A stretch of DNA of 64,000 bases from Mesorhizobium hawassense. GTDB lineage: Bacteria > Pseudomonadota > Alphaproteobacteria > Rhizobiales > Rhizobiaceae. A program made the translations under genes and the position numbers. The notes beneath the pieces are model-generated. The model made no database searches, had not been told where the DNA came from, and worked only from the letters and a program-made list of their open reading frames with translations. Below are positions 8,665 to 17,509 of the stretch, piece after piece (within the stretch, counting starts at the first letter, position 1; every line of letters starts with the position of its first letter). The stretch spans positions 372,001-436,000 of the forward strand of contig NZ_QMBP01000004.1 in NCBI RefSeq assembly GCF_003289945.1, given 5' to 3'.

Positions 8665-9528
8665 ATGAGCAACGAGCATATCGACGAAATCTCGGGCGTC
8701 GCGACCACTGGCCATGAGTGGGACGGGATCAGGGAACTGAACAATCCTTTGCCGCGCTGGTGGGTTATAACCTTCTACATCACCATAGCCTGGGCGATTG
8801 CCTACACGATTGCCTATCCCGCGTGGCCAATGCTGAGTTCCGCCACCAAGGGCGTTCTGGGCTTTTCCAGCCGCAACGACGTCAAGAACGAGATGGCTGC
8901 GGCCGAAACCGCCAAGGCCAAGTATGTGGCGGCAATACAATCCAAGACTGTTTCGGAGATCGCAGCGGACGACGCCTTGCGCGAGTTCGCCGTGGCGGCG
9001 GGCGGTGCCGCATTCAAGGTCAACTGCGTGCAGTGTCATGGATCCGGTGCCCAAGGGTCGACAGACTTTCCGAACCTCAACGACGACGATTGGCTTTGGG
9101 GTGGCAAGGCGGAGCAGATCCAGCAGACCATCACCCACGGCATCCGGTTCGCAGCGGACGCCGATACCCGCCAGTCGGAGATGCCAGCCTTTGTCGATGT
9201 GCTCAAGCCGGAACAGATCGCCCAAGTCAGCGCCTACGTGGCCAGCCTTTCAGGACCGGTGCTCGACAAGAGCCTGATCGAGCCCGGCGCCAAGGTTTTC
9301 GCAGACAATTGCGTGGCCTGCCATGGTGAGAACGCAAAGGGCAACAGGGAACTCGGAGCTCCAGACCTGACCGATGCGATCTGGCTCCATGGCTCGGGCG
9401 AAGCTGCCATTGCCTTGCAGGTACACACTCCGAAGAACGGCGTGATGCCCGCCTGGGTCGGCCGGCTCGGCGAGACGACGGTCAAGGAGCTCGCCGTCTA
9501 CGTCCATTCGCTTGGCGGTGGAGAATAG
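8665..9528 (+). CDS. ccoP: cbb3-type cytochrome c oxidase dihaem subunit III
   Basis: Dihaem cytochrome c (FixP), 287 aa, that passes electrons to CcoO. One N-terminal helix (about 33-55) anchors two periplasmic cytochrome domains with C121-x2-C124-H125 and C216-x2-C219-H220. The NNPLPRWW segment before the helix is the CcoP signature. A terminator follows at 9568-9604, so the ccoNOQP transcript probably ends here and ccoG starts from its own promoter. Confidence 0.97.
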   Translation: MSNEHIDEISGVATTGHEWDGIRELNNPLPRWWVITFYITIAWAIAYTIAYPAWPMLSSATKGVLGFSSRNDVKNEMAAAETAKAKYVAAIQSKTVSEIAADDALREFAVAAGGAAFKVNCVQCHGSGAQGSTDFPNLNDDDWLWGGKAEQIQQTITHGIRFAADADTRQSEMPAFVDVLKPEQIAQVSAYVASLSGPVLDKSLIEPGAKVFADNCVACHGENAKGNRELGAPDLTDAIWLHGSGEAAIALQVHTPKNGVMPAWVGRLGETTVKELAVYVHSLGGGE

Positions 9529-9567
9529 GACGCGGGGGCCTGTTCTTTGCCCTCAACCGTCAAGCGA

Positions 9568-9604
9568 CGAGGCCCGGTCTGGACCGGGCCTCGACTTATT
9601 TTGA
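9568..9604 (+). terminator. Rho-independent terminator after ccoP
   Basis: CGAGGCCCGGT and ACCGGGCCTCG form an 11-bp perfect stem with a CTGG loop, followed by ACTTATTTT. Confidence 0.85.
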
Positions 9605-9613
9605 TCGTTCAAT

Positions 9614-9627
9614 TTGACCTGCGTCAA
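9614..9627 (+). promoter_or_regulatory. FNR/FixK box upstream of ccoG-fixHIS
   Basis: TTGAC-CTGC-GTCAA is a perfect 5-bp inverted repeat with 4-nt spacer, centred about 80 nt before the ccoG start. A second partial palindrome, TTGATCGTTCAA, lies at 9601-9612 overlapping the terminator tail. Confidence 0.7.
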
Positions 9628-9699
9628 CGCCACACGGCGTGAGCGACTGCAAGACTGCCGGACAGAAGCGGCATCATTTCGCCGCGATTGGAGATCGTC

Positions 9700-11259
9700 G
9701 TGCTCGATCAGACGCAGGTAGAACGGCTCGAGGCCGAAGCGGTCAATTCCGCAAAGACGCGACAGCCGCTTTACGCTGCGCGCAAGAAGATCTTCCCGAA
9801 GCGCGCCTCCGGCCGTTTCCGCCAGTTCAAATGGCTGGTGATGGCGATCACGCTCGGCATCTATTATCTGACGCCATGGCTACGCTGGGATCGCGGACCG
9901 TTTGCGCCCGATCAGGCCGTGCTCATCGACCTGGCCAATCGTCGTTTCTATTTCTTCTTCATCGAGATCTGGCCGCAGGAGTTCTACTACGTCGCCGGTC
10001 TCCTCATGATGGCGGGCGTCGGTCTTTTCCTGATCACGTCGACGGTCGGACGGGCCTGGTGCGGCTACGCCTGCCCGCAAACCGTCTGGGTGGACCTGTT
10101 CCTGGTCGTCGAACGCGCGATCGAGGGCGATCGCAACGCCCGCATCAAGCTGGAAACCGCCCCCTGGAGCGCACGCAAGCTCTTCCTGCGCGCGTCCAAG
10201 CATGCCATCTGGCTCGTCATCGCGGCTGCCACGGGCGGCGCCTGGATTTTCTACTTCGCCGACGCGCCGAAGCTGCTTGGCGAAGTCGTCACCGGCACGG
10301 CGGCGCCCGTCGCCTATGTCACGATCGCCGTCCTGACCGGCACGACCTATGTGTTCGGCGGACTGATGCGCGAACAGGTCTGCACCTATATGTGCCCCTG
10401 GCCGCGTATTCAGGCCGCGATGCTCGACGAAAATTCGCTGACGGTGACCTATAACGACTGGCGCGGCGAGCCGCGTTCGCGCCATGCCAAGAAGGCTCTT
10501 GCCGCCGGTTTGCCGGCCGGCGATTGCGTCGATTGCAACGCTTGCGTTGCCGTCTGTCCGATGGGGATCGATATCCGCGACGGACAGCAGCTCGAATGCA
10601 TCACCTGCGCGCTCTGCATCGACGCCTGCGATGGTGTCATGGACAAGCTGGGACGTGAGCGCGGGCTGATCTCCTACGCGACGCTGGCGGACTACAACGC
10701 CAACATGGCGGTGGCGACCGCCGGCGGCACCGGCCCTGTCAGCCCGGCGCTCGTAAGAACGCCGGGCGGCGCCTTCGTCGACGGCCTGGCGCATTTCCAC
10801 CTGGGCAAGATCTTCCGGTTGCGCACCTACATCTATCTCGGTGCATGGTCGGCGATCGGGCTGGCCCTCGTCTATTCGCTGCTGACGCGCGAGCGGCTGG
10901 AACTGAATGTCCTGCATGACCGCAATCCTCAGTTCGTGACGCTTTCGGACGGCTCGATCCGCAACGGCTACACCGTCAAGCTGCTCAATATGATACCGGA
11001 ACCACGCACGATCGAAGTCACGCTGCAGGGTCTCGACGGCAGCGAGATGAGCATCGTCGGTATCGACCAGCCCCCGAGCCGGTCATTCTCCATTGCCGCC
11101 GAACCAGACCGGCTGAAGGTGCTGAAGGTCTTCGTTCGCCAGCCGGCGGACCAGGTCAAGGAGCCGGCGCAGAGCTTTGAATTTCGCATCAAGGATACAG
11201 CGAGTTCCGAATCCGCCGAATACACCGCCAGTTTCAATGCGCCGGAGAAGGGCAAATGA
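9700..11259 (+). CDS. ccoG: cbb3 oxidase assembly protein CcoG (FixG)
   Basis: Membrane-bound ferredoxin-like cupric reductase needed to mature the CuB centre of cbb3 oxidase. From GTG 9700 it is 519 aa; GGAG at 9690-9693 fits that start and overlaps the alternative TTG 9688. Helices at the N-terminus carry the WCGYACPQTVW and CTYMCPWPR motifs. A 2x[4Fe-4S] ferredoxin domain follows (CVDCNACVAVCPMGIDI, then CITCALCIDAC). The C-terminal third is a periplasmic Ig-like domain (FixG_C). Its last codon overlaps fixH (ATGA). Confidence 0.95.
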   Translation: MLDQTQVERLEAEAVNSAKTRQPLYAARKKIFPKRASGRFRQFKWLVMAITLGIYYLTPWLRWDRGPFAPDQAVLIDLANRRFYFFFIEIWPQEFYYVAGLLMMAGVGLFLITSTVGRAWCGYACPQTVWVDLFLVVERAIEGDRNARIKLETAPWSARKLFLRASKHAIWLVIAAATGGAWIFYFADAPKLLGEVVTGTAAPVAYVTIAVLTGTTYVFGGLMREQVCTYMCPWPRIQAAMLDENSLTVTYNDWRGEPRSRHAKKALAAGLPAGDCVDCNACVAVCPMGIDIRDGQQLECITCALCIDACDGVMDKLGRERGLISYATLADYNANMAVATAGGTGPVSPALVRTPGGAFVDGLAHFHLGKIFRLRTYIYLGAWSAIGLALVYSLLTRERLELNVLHDRNPQFVTLSDGSIRNGYTVKLLNMIPEPRTIEVTLQGLDGSEMSIVGIDQPPSRSFSIAAEPDRLKVLKVFVRQPADQVKEPAQSFEFRIKDTASSESAEYTASFNAPEKGK

Positions 11260-11771
11260 ACACCGATTTAAAAAAGGCGCGCGAGTTCACCGGCTGGCAC
11301 ATGTTGATCGTGATCGTCGGTTTTTTTGCAGTGGTGATCGGGGTCAACCTCACCATGGCCACGCTCGCCAGAACGAGCTGGACCGGCCTCGTTGTCGAGA
11401 ACACCTATGTGGCGAGCCAACAGTTCAATGAGGAGGCGCGGAAAGGAAGGGCGCAGGCGGCCTTGGGCTGGACAGGCAAGCTTACCGTCGCCTCGGGAGA
11501 AGTCCGCTATAGCCTTATCGATGCGCATGGCAAAACGCTGCCGCTGCAGGGCGTCAGAATATTGTTCCGGCACCCCGCCTACGAGGCCGAAGATGAAACT
11601 CTGACACTCGCCGCGCCGGCCGGCGCCACGTCGGGCAACGCAGCAGAGTTCGCCGTGCGGCACACGCCAAAGGATGGCGTCTGGATCGTCGAGATCGATG
11701 CCGACGCCGGCCTTGCCTCTCCGTTCCGCGATGTCCGCCGTGTCATGATCTCGAACGGAGCCCTGCAATGA
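11256..11771 (+). CDS. fixH: FixH, cbb3 oxidase assembly protein
   Basis: A 171-aa inner-membrane protein with one helix at about residues 16-37 (LIVIVGFFAVVIGVNLTM) and a periplasmic beta-rich domain. FixH (CcoH) is needed for assembly and stability of cbb3 oxidase. The region MATLARTSWTGLVVENTYVASQQFN is highly typical. Translationally coupled: overlaps ccoG by ATGA upstream and fixI by ATGA downstream. Confidence 0.94.
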   Translation: MNTDLKKAREFTGWHMLIVIVGFFAVVIGVNLTMATLARTSWTGLVVENTYVASQQFNEEARKGRAQAALGWTGKLTVASGEVRYSLIDAHGKTLPLQGVRILFRHPAYEAEDETLTLAAPAGATSGNAAEFAVRHTPKDGVWIVEIDADAGLASPFRDVRRVMISNGALQ

Positions 11772-14050
11772 GCTGTTGCGCGCCGGGGGCCGAAATGGCT
11801 CTGGAGGTCGTCGACGCGGCATCCGCTGTGCCGTCCAGCGACGAAATAAGACTGGCCAGCCGCGCGCTCGACGGGGGCTGTCGCCAGACGGATCTGTCGG
11901 TTCCCTCGGTTCATTGCGCCGGCTGCATCCAGGCGATCGAGGCTGCGCTGGCGAAGATCGAAAACATAGATTCCGCCCGCGTCAATCTCTCGACCAAGCG
12001 AGTATCGGTTCGCTGGCGCGGGGAACAGGTCCCGCCTTTTTTCGCAGTGCTTTCAAGGCTGGGCTATCAGGCACACCTGTTCGACCAGGAAATCCAGGAA
12101 AAGGACAGAGCCCTGTCGGAATTGATCCGGGCCGTCGCCGTCGCCGGCTTCGCGGCCGGCAATATCATGCTGCTCTCGGTGTCGGTCTGGTCCGGTGCCG
12201 AAGGCGCGACGCGGGACCTGTTTCATTGGCTGTCGGCGTTGATCGCCATCCCCGCGCTCGCCTTCGCCGGCGGCATCTACTTCCGCTCTGCCGCGAACGC
12301 GTTGCGTCACGGCCGAATGAACATGGACGTGCCGATCGTGGTGGGTGTGTCGCTCGCCTACGCGATGAGCCTTTACGAGACCATCAACCATGGCGAACAC
12401 GCCTATTTCGACGCCTCGGTTTCGCTGCTTTTTTTCCTGCTGATCGGCCGCACGCTCGACCATGTCATGCGGGAGCGGGCGCGAACGGCTGTCAATGGCC
12501 TCTCGAGGCTCGCGTCGCGGGGTTCGCTTGTATTGAGGGATGACGGCAAGCGCGAATACGTGCCCGTCGCCGAACTCGTGCCCGGACTGCGCCTGCTCAT
12601 CGCGGCTGGAGAACGCATACCGGTCGACGGCGACATACTCAGCGGAAACTCCGACCTCGATTTCTCGATCGTCTCAGGCGAGAGCGCGCCAAAGGCCGTC
12701 GGTGCCGGCGCCCATGTGCAGGCCGGCACGCTCAACCTGACGGGTCCGCTGACGATGCAGGCGACCGCGGCGGCGAAGGACTCCTTCCTGGCGGAGATGG
12801 TCCGGCTGATGGAGGCCGCCGAAGGCGGTCGATCGCGCTACCGGCGCATCGCCGATCGCGTATCGGCCCTGTACGCCCCCGTCGTTCATCTGGCGGCCCT
12901 TTTGACATTCCTCGGCTGGGTCGCTTCCGGCGATTGGCATCGCGCGATGACGATCGCCATTGCCGTGCTGATCATCACCTGCCCCTGCGCGCTCGGCCTT
13001 GCGGTGCCGATCGTCCAGGTCGTAGCGGCCAGACGCCTTTTCGAGGCCGGCGTCATGGTCAAGGACGGATCGGCGATGGAGCGGCTTGCCGCTATCGACA
13101 CGGCGGTCTTCGACAAGACTGGAACGCTGACGCTCGGGCGACCAAAACTGGTGAATGCTCCCTCGATCGATCCGACCATGCTTGCGGTCGCGGCAGACAT
13201 GGCGGCTCATTCCCACCACCCGTTCTCCAGGGCCATCGCCAGCTATGCGGGATATTCCGGCCAACCCGATGTCGAATCCGTCAGCGAGCACCCGGGCTTC
13301 GGCGTGGAAGCGATAACGGAGGGGAATACGTGGCGCCTTGGAAGGCGAGGATGGGCAGGCTGGAAGGCGCGCACCGGCGGCGAAGGCAAACTCGGTGGCT
13401 ATGGCGGCACCGTGCTCTCCAAGAATGGAAACATCGTCGCGTGCTTCGCATTCGAGGATGCGCTTCGGCAAGACGCCAAGGCAACGATCCAGCAGTTGAA
13501 GAACGCTGGGGTGTCGGTCGATATCTTGTCCGGAGACACCGCGAAGGCCTGCAGCGAGGTTGCCAAATCGTTGGGAACCGACAGTTTCGTGCCGGCTCTA
13601 TTGCCCTCCGGGAAGGTGGAATGGATCGAGTCGCTGACCCGCGCCGGACATAAGGTGCTGATGGTCGGCGACGGTCTCAACGACACACCGGCATTGCGGG
13701 CAGCATATGTTTCGATGGCTCCCGCAACCGCGGCAGACATTGGCCGCCAGGCGGCGGATTTCGTCTTCCTGCGCGAAAGTCTCCTTGCGGTCCCCCTGGC
13801 GATGGATGTCTCGCGAAAGGCCGGGCGGCTCATTCGCGAGAACATAACCATTGCGATCGTGTACAACGCCTTTGCCGTTCCGATCGCCATTCTGGGATAT
13901 GTCACGCCGCTCATCGCGGCGATCGCGATGAGCGCCTCTTCCCTGATCGTGATCGCAAATGCGATGCGGCTTCAGGCAACGGCGAAAGTGGCACCTCGAG
14001 CGGCTCCGACCCGACGCCGCACCGACATCATCGAAGCGGCCCACCCATGA
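11768..14050 (+). CDS. fixI: Copper-translocating P1B-type ATPase FixI
   Basis: A 760-aa P-type ATPase (CcoI) supplying copper to cbb3 oxidase. Order of features: N-terminal heavy-metal-associated domain with C50-x2-C53 (VHCAGCIQ), eight membrane helices, the CPC metal site C405-P-C407 (ITCPCALGLAVP), phosphorylated D449 (DKTGTLTLG), the SHHPFSRAI nucleotide-binding motif, and GDGLNDTPAL. Overlaps fixH and fixS by ATGA. A degenerate copy of part of this gene lies at 51815-51893. Confidence 0.96.
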   Translation: MSCCAPGAEMALEVVDAASAVPSSDEIRLASRALDGGCRQTDLSVPSVHCAGCIQAIEAALAKIENIDSARVNLSTKRVSVRWRGEQVPPFFAVLSRLGYQAHLFDQEIQEKDRALSELIRAVAVAGFAAGNIMLLSVSVWSGAEGATRDLFHWLSALIAIPALAFAGGIYFRSAANALRHGRMNMDVPIVVGVSLAYAMSLYETINHGEHAYFDASVSLLFFLLIGRTLDHVMRERARTAVNGLSRLASRGSLVLRDDGKREYVPVAELVPGLRLLIAAGERIPVDGDILSGNSDLDFSIVSGESAPKAVGAGAHVQAGTLNLTGPLTMQATAAAKDSFLAEMVRLMEAAEGGRSRYRRIADRVSALYAPVVHLAALLTFLGWVASGDWHRAMTIAIAVLIITCPCALGLAVPIVQVVAARRLFEAGVMVKDGSAMERLAAIDTAVFDKTGTLTLGRPKLVNAPSIDPTMLAVAADMAAHSHHPFSRAIASYAGYSGQPDVESVSEHPGFGVEAITEGNTWRLGRRGWAGWKARTGGEGKLGGYGGTVLSKNGNIVACFAFEDALRQDAKATIQQLKNAGVSVDILSGDTAKACSEVAKSLGTDSFVPALLPSGKVEWIESLTRAGHKVLMVGDGLNDTPALRAAYVSMAPATAADIGRQAADFVFLRESLLAVPLAMDVSRKAGRLIRENITIAIVYNAFAVPIAILGYVTPLIAAIAMSASSLIVIANAMRLQATAKVAPRAAPTRRRTDIIEAAHP

Positions 14051-14217
14051 CCACGCTCGCCTATCTCATTCCCGTGGCCCTGTTCCTGGGAGCGCTTGGT
14101 TTGTCCGGCTTCCTGTGGGCCCTGCGCAGCGGTCAGTACGAGGATCTCGATGGAGCCGCGGAGCGGATACTAATCGAGCCCGATGAGAGCACCGACGAAG
14201 TCTCGCGGCCAAAGTGA
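14047..14217 (+). CDS. fixS: FixS, cbb3 oxidase maturation protein
   Basis: A 56-aa protein that starts with ATGA overlap on the fixI stop. It has one membrane helix (TLAYLIPVALFLGALGLSGFLW overall hydrophobic, about residues 3-24) and then the CcoS signature R-S-G-Q-Y-E-D-L-D-G-A-A-E-R-I. CcoS is required for haem and Cu insertion into the oxidase. Last gene of the ccoGHIS operon. Its 3' portion is repeated, mutated, at 51907-51941. Confidence 0.93.
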   Translation: MTTLAYLIPVALFLGALGLSGFLWALRSGQYEDLDGAAERILIEPDESTDEVSRPK

Positions 14218-14227
14218 TGCAAATCAA
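14214..14227 (+). promoter_or_regulatory. Vestigial FNR-like box after fixS
   Basis: GTGAT-GCAA-ATCAA departs from the consensus at one base and overlaps the fixS stop. No rightward gene follows, so it may be inactive; a related box follows the fixS remnant at 51967. Confidence 0.3.
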
Positions 14228-14262
14228 AGCGCTGTGGCGCTTGCCGCGGTCGGACGCGCTTT

Positions 14263-14298
14263 AGAGCGTTTCGCGATTGCCAGGAAACGCTCTTCTTG
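14263..14298. terminator. Hairpin between convergent fixS and rpiB
   Basis: AGAGCGTTTC and GAAACGCTCT form a 10-bp stem around an 11-nt loop, followed by TCTT. It sits between two convergent operons and may terminate either. The AGAGCGTTTC arm resembles a palindrome widely dispersed in Rhizobiales genomes (recollection, not checked). Confidence 0.5.
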
Positions 14299-14330
14299 CA
14301 ATGCCGACCAAGCCAAAGCCGCTCGAAGTT

Positions 14331-14786
14331 TCAGCGAGCGTTGTACTTGGCGTCGACCTGGTCGATGGCGGCGACATTGCCGGCCGAGCGCCCCTGGGGA
14401 TCGAACGTCTCCTTGAGGAAGGCATCGGCGATCGACTTCGCCAGTTCAGGCCCGATTACGCGCGCGCCCATGGTGATGATCTGGGCGTTGTTCGACAGCG
14501 CGGCGCGCTCGGCGGAATAGGTGTCGTGAGTGAGCGCGGCGCGAATGCCCGGCACCTTGTTGGCCGAGATGCAGACGCCGATGCCCGTGCCGCAGATCAG
14601 GATGGCGCGGTCATATTTGCCGGCCAGCAGATCGCTCGCCACGCGGTCGGACAGGTTGGCGTAGAACGGGTCGGGGCCGGCTTCGGTGCGCGACACCTCC
14701 GAGACGTCGTGCCTGTCCTTCAGGTGATCGGCGAGAATTTTCGCCAGGCCTTCGCCGGCGCTGTCGCCAGCCACTGCAAGTCTCAT
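14331..14786 (-). CDS. rpiB: RpiB-family isomerase of erythritol pathway (EryI-like)
   Basis: A 151-aa LacAB/RpiB sugar-phosphate isomerase. ATG 14786 is selected by AGAGGAG about 6 nt upstream; the frame stays open ten codons further. The [21 protein letters not shown] stretch contains the conserved catalytic-cysteine loop (CGTGIG) and phosphate-binding residues. In Brucella the homologue in this operon position (EryI) converts D-erythrulose 4-phosphate to D-erythrose 4-phosphate, so that reaction is more likely here than ribose 5-phosphate isomerisation. Last gene of the eryABCD-tpi-rpiB operon, 2 nt after the preceding stop. Confidence 0.88.
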   Translation of the reverse strand: MRLAVAGDSAGEGLAKILADHLKDRHDVSEVSRTEAGPDPFYANLSDRVASDLLAGKYDRAILICGTGIGVCISANKVPGIRAALTHDTYSAERAALSNNAQIITMGARVIGPELAKSIADAFLKETFDPQGRSAGNVAAIDQVDAKYNAR

Positions 14787-14788
14787 GG

Positions 14789-15565
14789 TCAACTCCTCTG
14801 GAATGTTGCGGCGCATCTAGACAGGATGTCGAGATAGCCCTCGGCGGCCCATGCGGAGCGTCCGATGAACAACCCGTCGATATGCGGGCAGGCGATGAGT
14901 TCGGCGCAATTGTCCGGGTTGACCGAGCCGCCATAGAGGCAAGGGACCCGGCGCCCGAGAGCGTGCTGAGCGGTCGCGATGATCTCCGCCTGGCGGGCGT
15001 CGGCGTAATCCGAGCTCGCCGGAATGCCGTTGACCCCGATTGCCCAGACCGGCTCGTAGGCGAACACGATCGGAGCATGCTTCTGTGCTGCGGAAAGCTT
15101 CGACAAAGCGCCGCGCACCTGCCGGTCGAGAACCTCGCTGGCACGCCCCGCCTCGCGTTCTGCCAGCGTCTCGCCGATGCAGATCAGCGGAATGAGGCCA
15201 TGGCGAACCGCGGCTTCGGTCTTGAGGCCTACCGTCTCGTCCGTCTCGCCGAAATGCTCGCGGCGTTCGGAATGGCCGAGCTCGACGATATCGAGATTGC
15301 AATCCTTCAGCATCACCGGCGAAATCTCGCCGGTCCATGCGCCTTCGTCGGCCCAATGCATGTTCTGGGCGCCGACCTTGACGGACGTGCCCTCAAGCAT
15401 CGCCTTGACCTCGCGCGCGGCGGTGAAGGGCGGGATGACGAAGCGCTGGATGCGCGGATCTCCCTCCGGGTCGGCAAGCAGCCTGCCGGCGAAGGCGCGC
15501 GCCTCAGCCAGCGTCTTGTTCATCTTCCAGCTCGTGCCGATCCAGACTTGAGGCAGCTGTGTCAT
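14789..15565 (-). CDS. Triose-phosphate-isomerase-like enzyme of erythritol pathway (EryH-like)
   Basis: A 258-aa TIM-barrel protein with the TPI active-site pattern: N-K in WKMNK near the N-terminus, His in LGHSERR, Glu in AYEPVWAIG, and phosphate loop LYGGSVNP. It differs from housekeeping TpiA in sequence, and its operon position matches Brucella EryH / Sinorhizobium TpiB, which isomerises tetrulose 4-phosphate. It begins 7 nt after eryD and ends 2 nt before rpiB. A generic TPI function cannot be excluded from sequence alone. Confidence 0.88.
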   Translation of the reverse strand: MTQLPQVWIGTSWKMNKTLAEARAFAGRLLADPEGDPRIQRFVIPPFTAAREVKAMLEGTSVKVGAQNMHWADEGAWTGEISPVMLKDCNLDIVELGHSERREHFGETDETVGLKTEAAVRHGLIPLICIGETLAEREAGRASEVLDRQVRGALSKLSAAQKHAPIVFAYEPVWAIGVNGIPASSDYADARQAEIIATAQHALGRRVPCLYGGSVNPDNCAELIACPHIDGLFIGRSAWAAEGYLDILSRCAATFQRS

Positions 15566-15572
15566 GCGATGG

Positions 15573-16565
15573 TCATTCCGTTTCGTTCACGAGAGCCCTG
15601 GCAGTCGACTCGTCGGTGATGAGACCCTTCAACCGCGCGCTTTTGAGCACCGCGCGGACGGCCTCTACCTTTGTCGGACCACCGGCGATCGCGATGATGC
15701 GGCTATCCGCCGGCCCGTCCAGATCGACCGCGAGCGTGCGGGCGGTCAGCGTCGTTTCCAGCACCCGGCCGCGCGCGTCGAAGAAGTGGCCGAGCATTTC
15801 GCCGACGCCGCCGACGGCAGTGATCTCGCCAATCTCGCGCGGCTCGATCATGCCGGTCGCCACGAGCTGGGCGCCCGCATCCGCCGTGCCGATGCCGACG
15901 AATTTCAGCGTCGCTCGGTTCGACATCTCGAAGATTTCCCGCACGCCGCGCTGCGCCAGGAGCACTTCGCGGTCTTCCGCGGAATTGGCAAAAAAGGGTA
16001 CCGGCATGACATAGGCTTGCGCGCCGGTCTTTTCGGCAAGTCGGTGCATGACGTCGTGCGGATTGGCGGCATAGTTGCGCGTCAGGCCTCCGAGCAGCGA
16101 GACGAAGCGGACGCCGGCAGCCTCGAAGCGCGGCAACTGATGCACCGCGGCGGCGAGCGTGCGGCCATGGCCGATGCCGATGACCCTGTCCTCGCCGCGT
16201 TCCATCTCGCGACGCAGGAAGCCGGCGCCGGCGATTCCCAGCGCCCGCAATGGCAGGCTGTCCTCGCCCAGATCCGGCGCGACCTCGCAGAAGTCCAGCC
16301 CGAAGAGATCGCAGAGCTGGTTCTCCAGCAATGCGCACTCGACGACCTCGCCGTCGATCGAGACTTTGACCGCGCCGTCGGCGACGGCCCGGGCGATCAG
16401 GCGATGCGCCTTGACCGACGGTAGCCCCAGTCGCTTCGCCACCTCGGCCTGGGTAAGCCCGCCGGCATAGTGCAGCCAGGCGGCACGGATCGCGAGCGAC
16501 CCTTCAGGGTCCAGTCGACCTGGGCGTTTCGGCATCTGCTGTCCTTGATCGCGGGTTCGGGCCAT
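15573..16565 (-). CDS. eryD: EryD, SorC/DeoR-type erythritol regulator
   Basis: A 330-aa transcriptional regulator with an N-terminal HTH (LTQAEVAKRLGLPSVKAHRLIARA, about residues 37-60) and a C-terminal sugar-binding domain of the SorC/DeoR_C family (GIGHGRTLAAAV, LLGG, GIGTADAGAQL). In Brucella EryD represses the ery operon and erythritol relieves it. ATG 16565 gives the whole frame; M11 is an alternative. Two nt after the eryC stop. As the fourth gene of the operon it would autoregulate. Confidence 0.92.
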   Translation of the reverse strand: MARTRDQGQQMPKRPGRLDPEGSLAIRAAWLHYAGGLTQAEVAKRLGLPSVKAHRLIARAVADGAVKVSIDGEVVECALLENQLCDLFGLDFCEVAPDLGEDSLPLRALGIAGAGFLRREMERGEDRVIGIGHGRTLAAAVHQLPRFEAAGVRFVSLLGGLTRNYAANPHDVMHRLAEKTGAQAYVMPVPFFANSAEDREVLLAQRGVREIFEMSNRATLKFVGIGTADAGAQLVATGMIEPREIGEITAVGGVGEMLGHFFDARGRVLETTLTARTLAVDLDGPADSRIIAIAGGPTKVEAVRAVLKSARLKGLITDESTARALVNETE

Positions 16566-16567
16566 TC

Positions 16568-17509
16568 TCAGCCGGCCCGGATATTCAGGCTTTGCACGCC
16601 CGTGTCGATATGGGGAGCCCAGAAGGCTATGCTCTCGGCGATCTGCGCGACGACCTGCCGATCGTCAGGCTCCCGTTCCTTGAAACTCAGCTCCAGGCAG
16701 ATCTCGTTGTCGACGGCGCCACCTTCGGCGAAGGCCTTCAGCAGCGGCTCGGGATGGATGCGGCCCCTGGCGTTGAACGCCGCGGTGAACGGACGATGCC
16801 CGCCCTTGTCCATGAGACTTTGCTTGATATGGATGATCGGCGACAGCTTCGGCACCGCGCGGGCCCAGGCATAGGGATCGTAGTCGTCCGGATTGGCGCT
16901 GGTCACGTCGCCATGGTCGATGTCGGCCATCATCCACATCGGCACCGACATTTCGGCTTTGGTCAGCCTGTCCTGCAGCTTCAGGCATTCGGCGATCGTG
17001 TGGCCGAACTCGCGCCCGATGCTCATCGGCTCCCAGAAAACGTAACGCAACCCCGCCGCCTTGGCGTGTTCGGCCACCTCCGCCCAGCAATCGACGGCGA
17101 TCCGGATCAGGTCCTCGCGCCGGGCCGGATCGTCATAATCCTTGTAGGTGAAGATGGCGAACTGGGTGCCGACTGAAACACCGCCGAGCTCGGCGGTGAT
17201 GTCGGCGAAGGTCTTGAACCAGTCGACGTAGTAGCGCCGCACATCGCCGTCGGGATGGCCGAAATGGTTGAGCCGGCCATAGGGGCCGGTCATGCCGCTC
17301 GTGACGCGCACGCCGGTGCGCCGCAGGGCCGCGATCATCTGCCGGGTCAGGCGCCGGATCACCGGCGCCGGCCAGCTCGGATTGATGAACTCATGCGTCA
17401 GTTGCAGGTCGCGCAGCCTGAGGTCGCGCGCGACGGTCTCGACCAGGTCGTCCGGATCGGCGAAGCGGTTGACCAGCGGATTGGTGTTCAGGGAAAGCGT
17501 CAGCGCCAT
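16568..17509 (-). CDS. eryC: EryC, tetrulose 4-phosphate epimerase/racemase
   Basis: A 313-aa xylose-isomerase-like TIM-barrel protein. In Brucella EryC is the 3-tetrulose-4-phosphate racemase that turns the L-tetrulose phosphate from EryB into the D-form. Metal and catalytic residues of the family are plausible in FWEPMS, MMADIDHGD, IHIKQS and the late CLELSF. ATG 17509 is chosen because its first base overlaps the eryB TGA (TGATG), typical of translational coupling; the open frame extends 276 nt further but lies inside eryB. Confidence 0.9.
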   Translation of the reverse strand: MALTLSLNTNPLVNRFADPDDLVETVARDLRLRDLQLTHEFINPSWPAPVIRRLTRQMIAALRRTGVRVTSGMTGPYGRLNHFGHPDGDVRRYYVDWFKTFADITAELGGVSVGTQFAIFTYKDYDDPARREDLIRIAVDCWAEVAEHAKAAGLRYVFWEPMSIGREFGHTIAECLKLQDRLTKAEMSVPMWMMADIDHGDVTSANPDDYDPYAWARAVPKLSPIIHIKQSLMDKGGHRPFTAAFNARGRIHPEPLLKAFAEGGAVDNEICLELSFKEREPDDRQVVAQIAESIAFWAPHIDTGVQSLNIRAG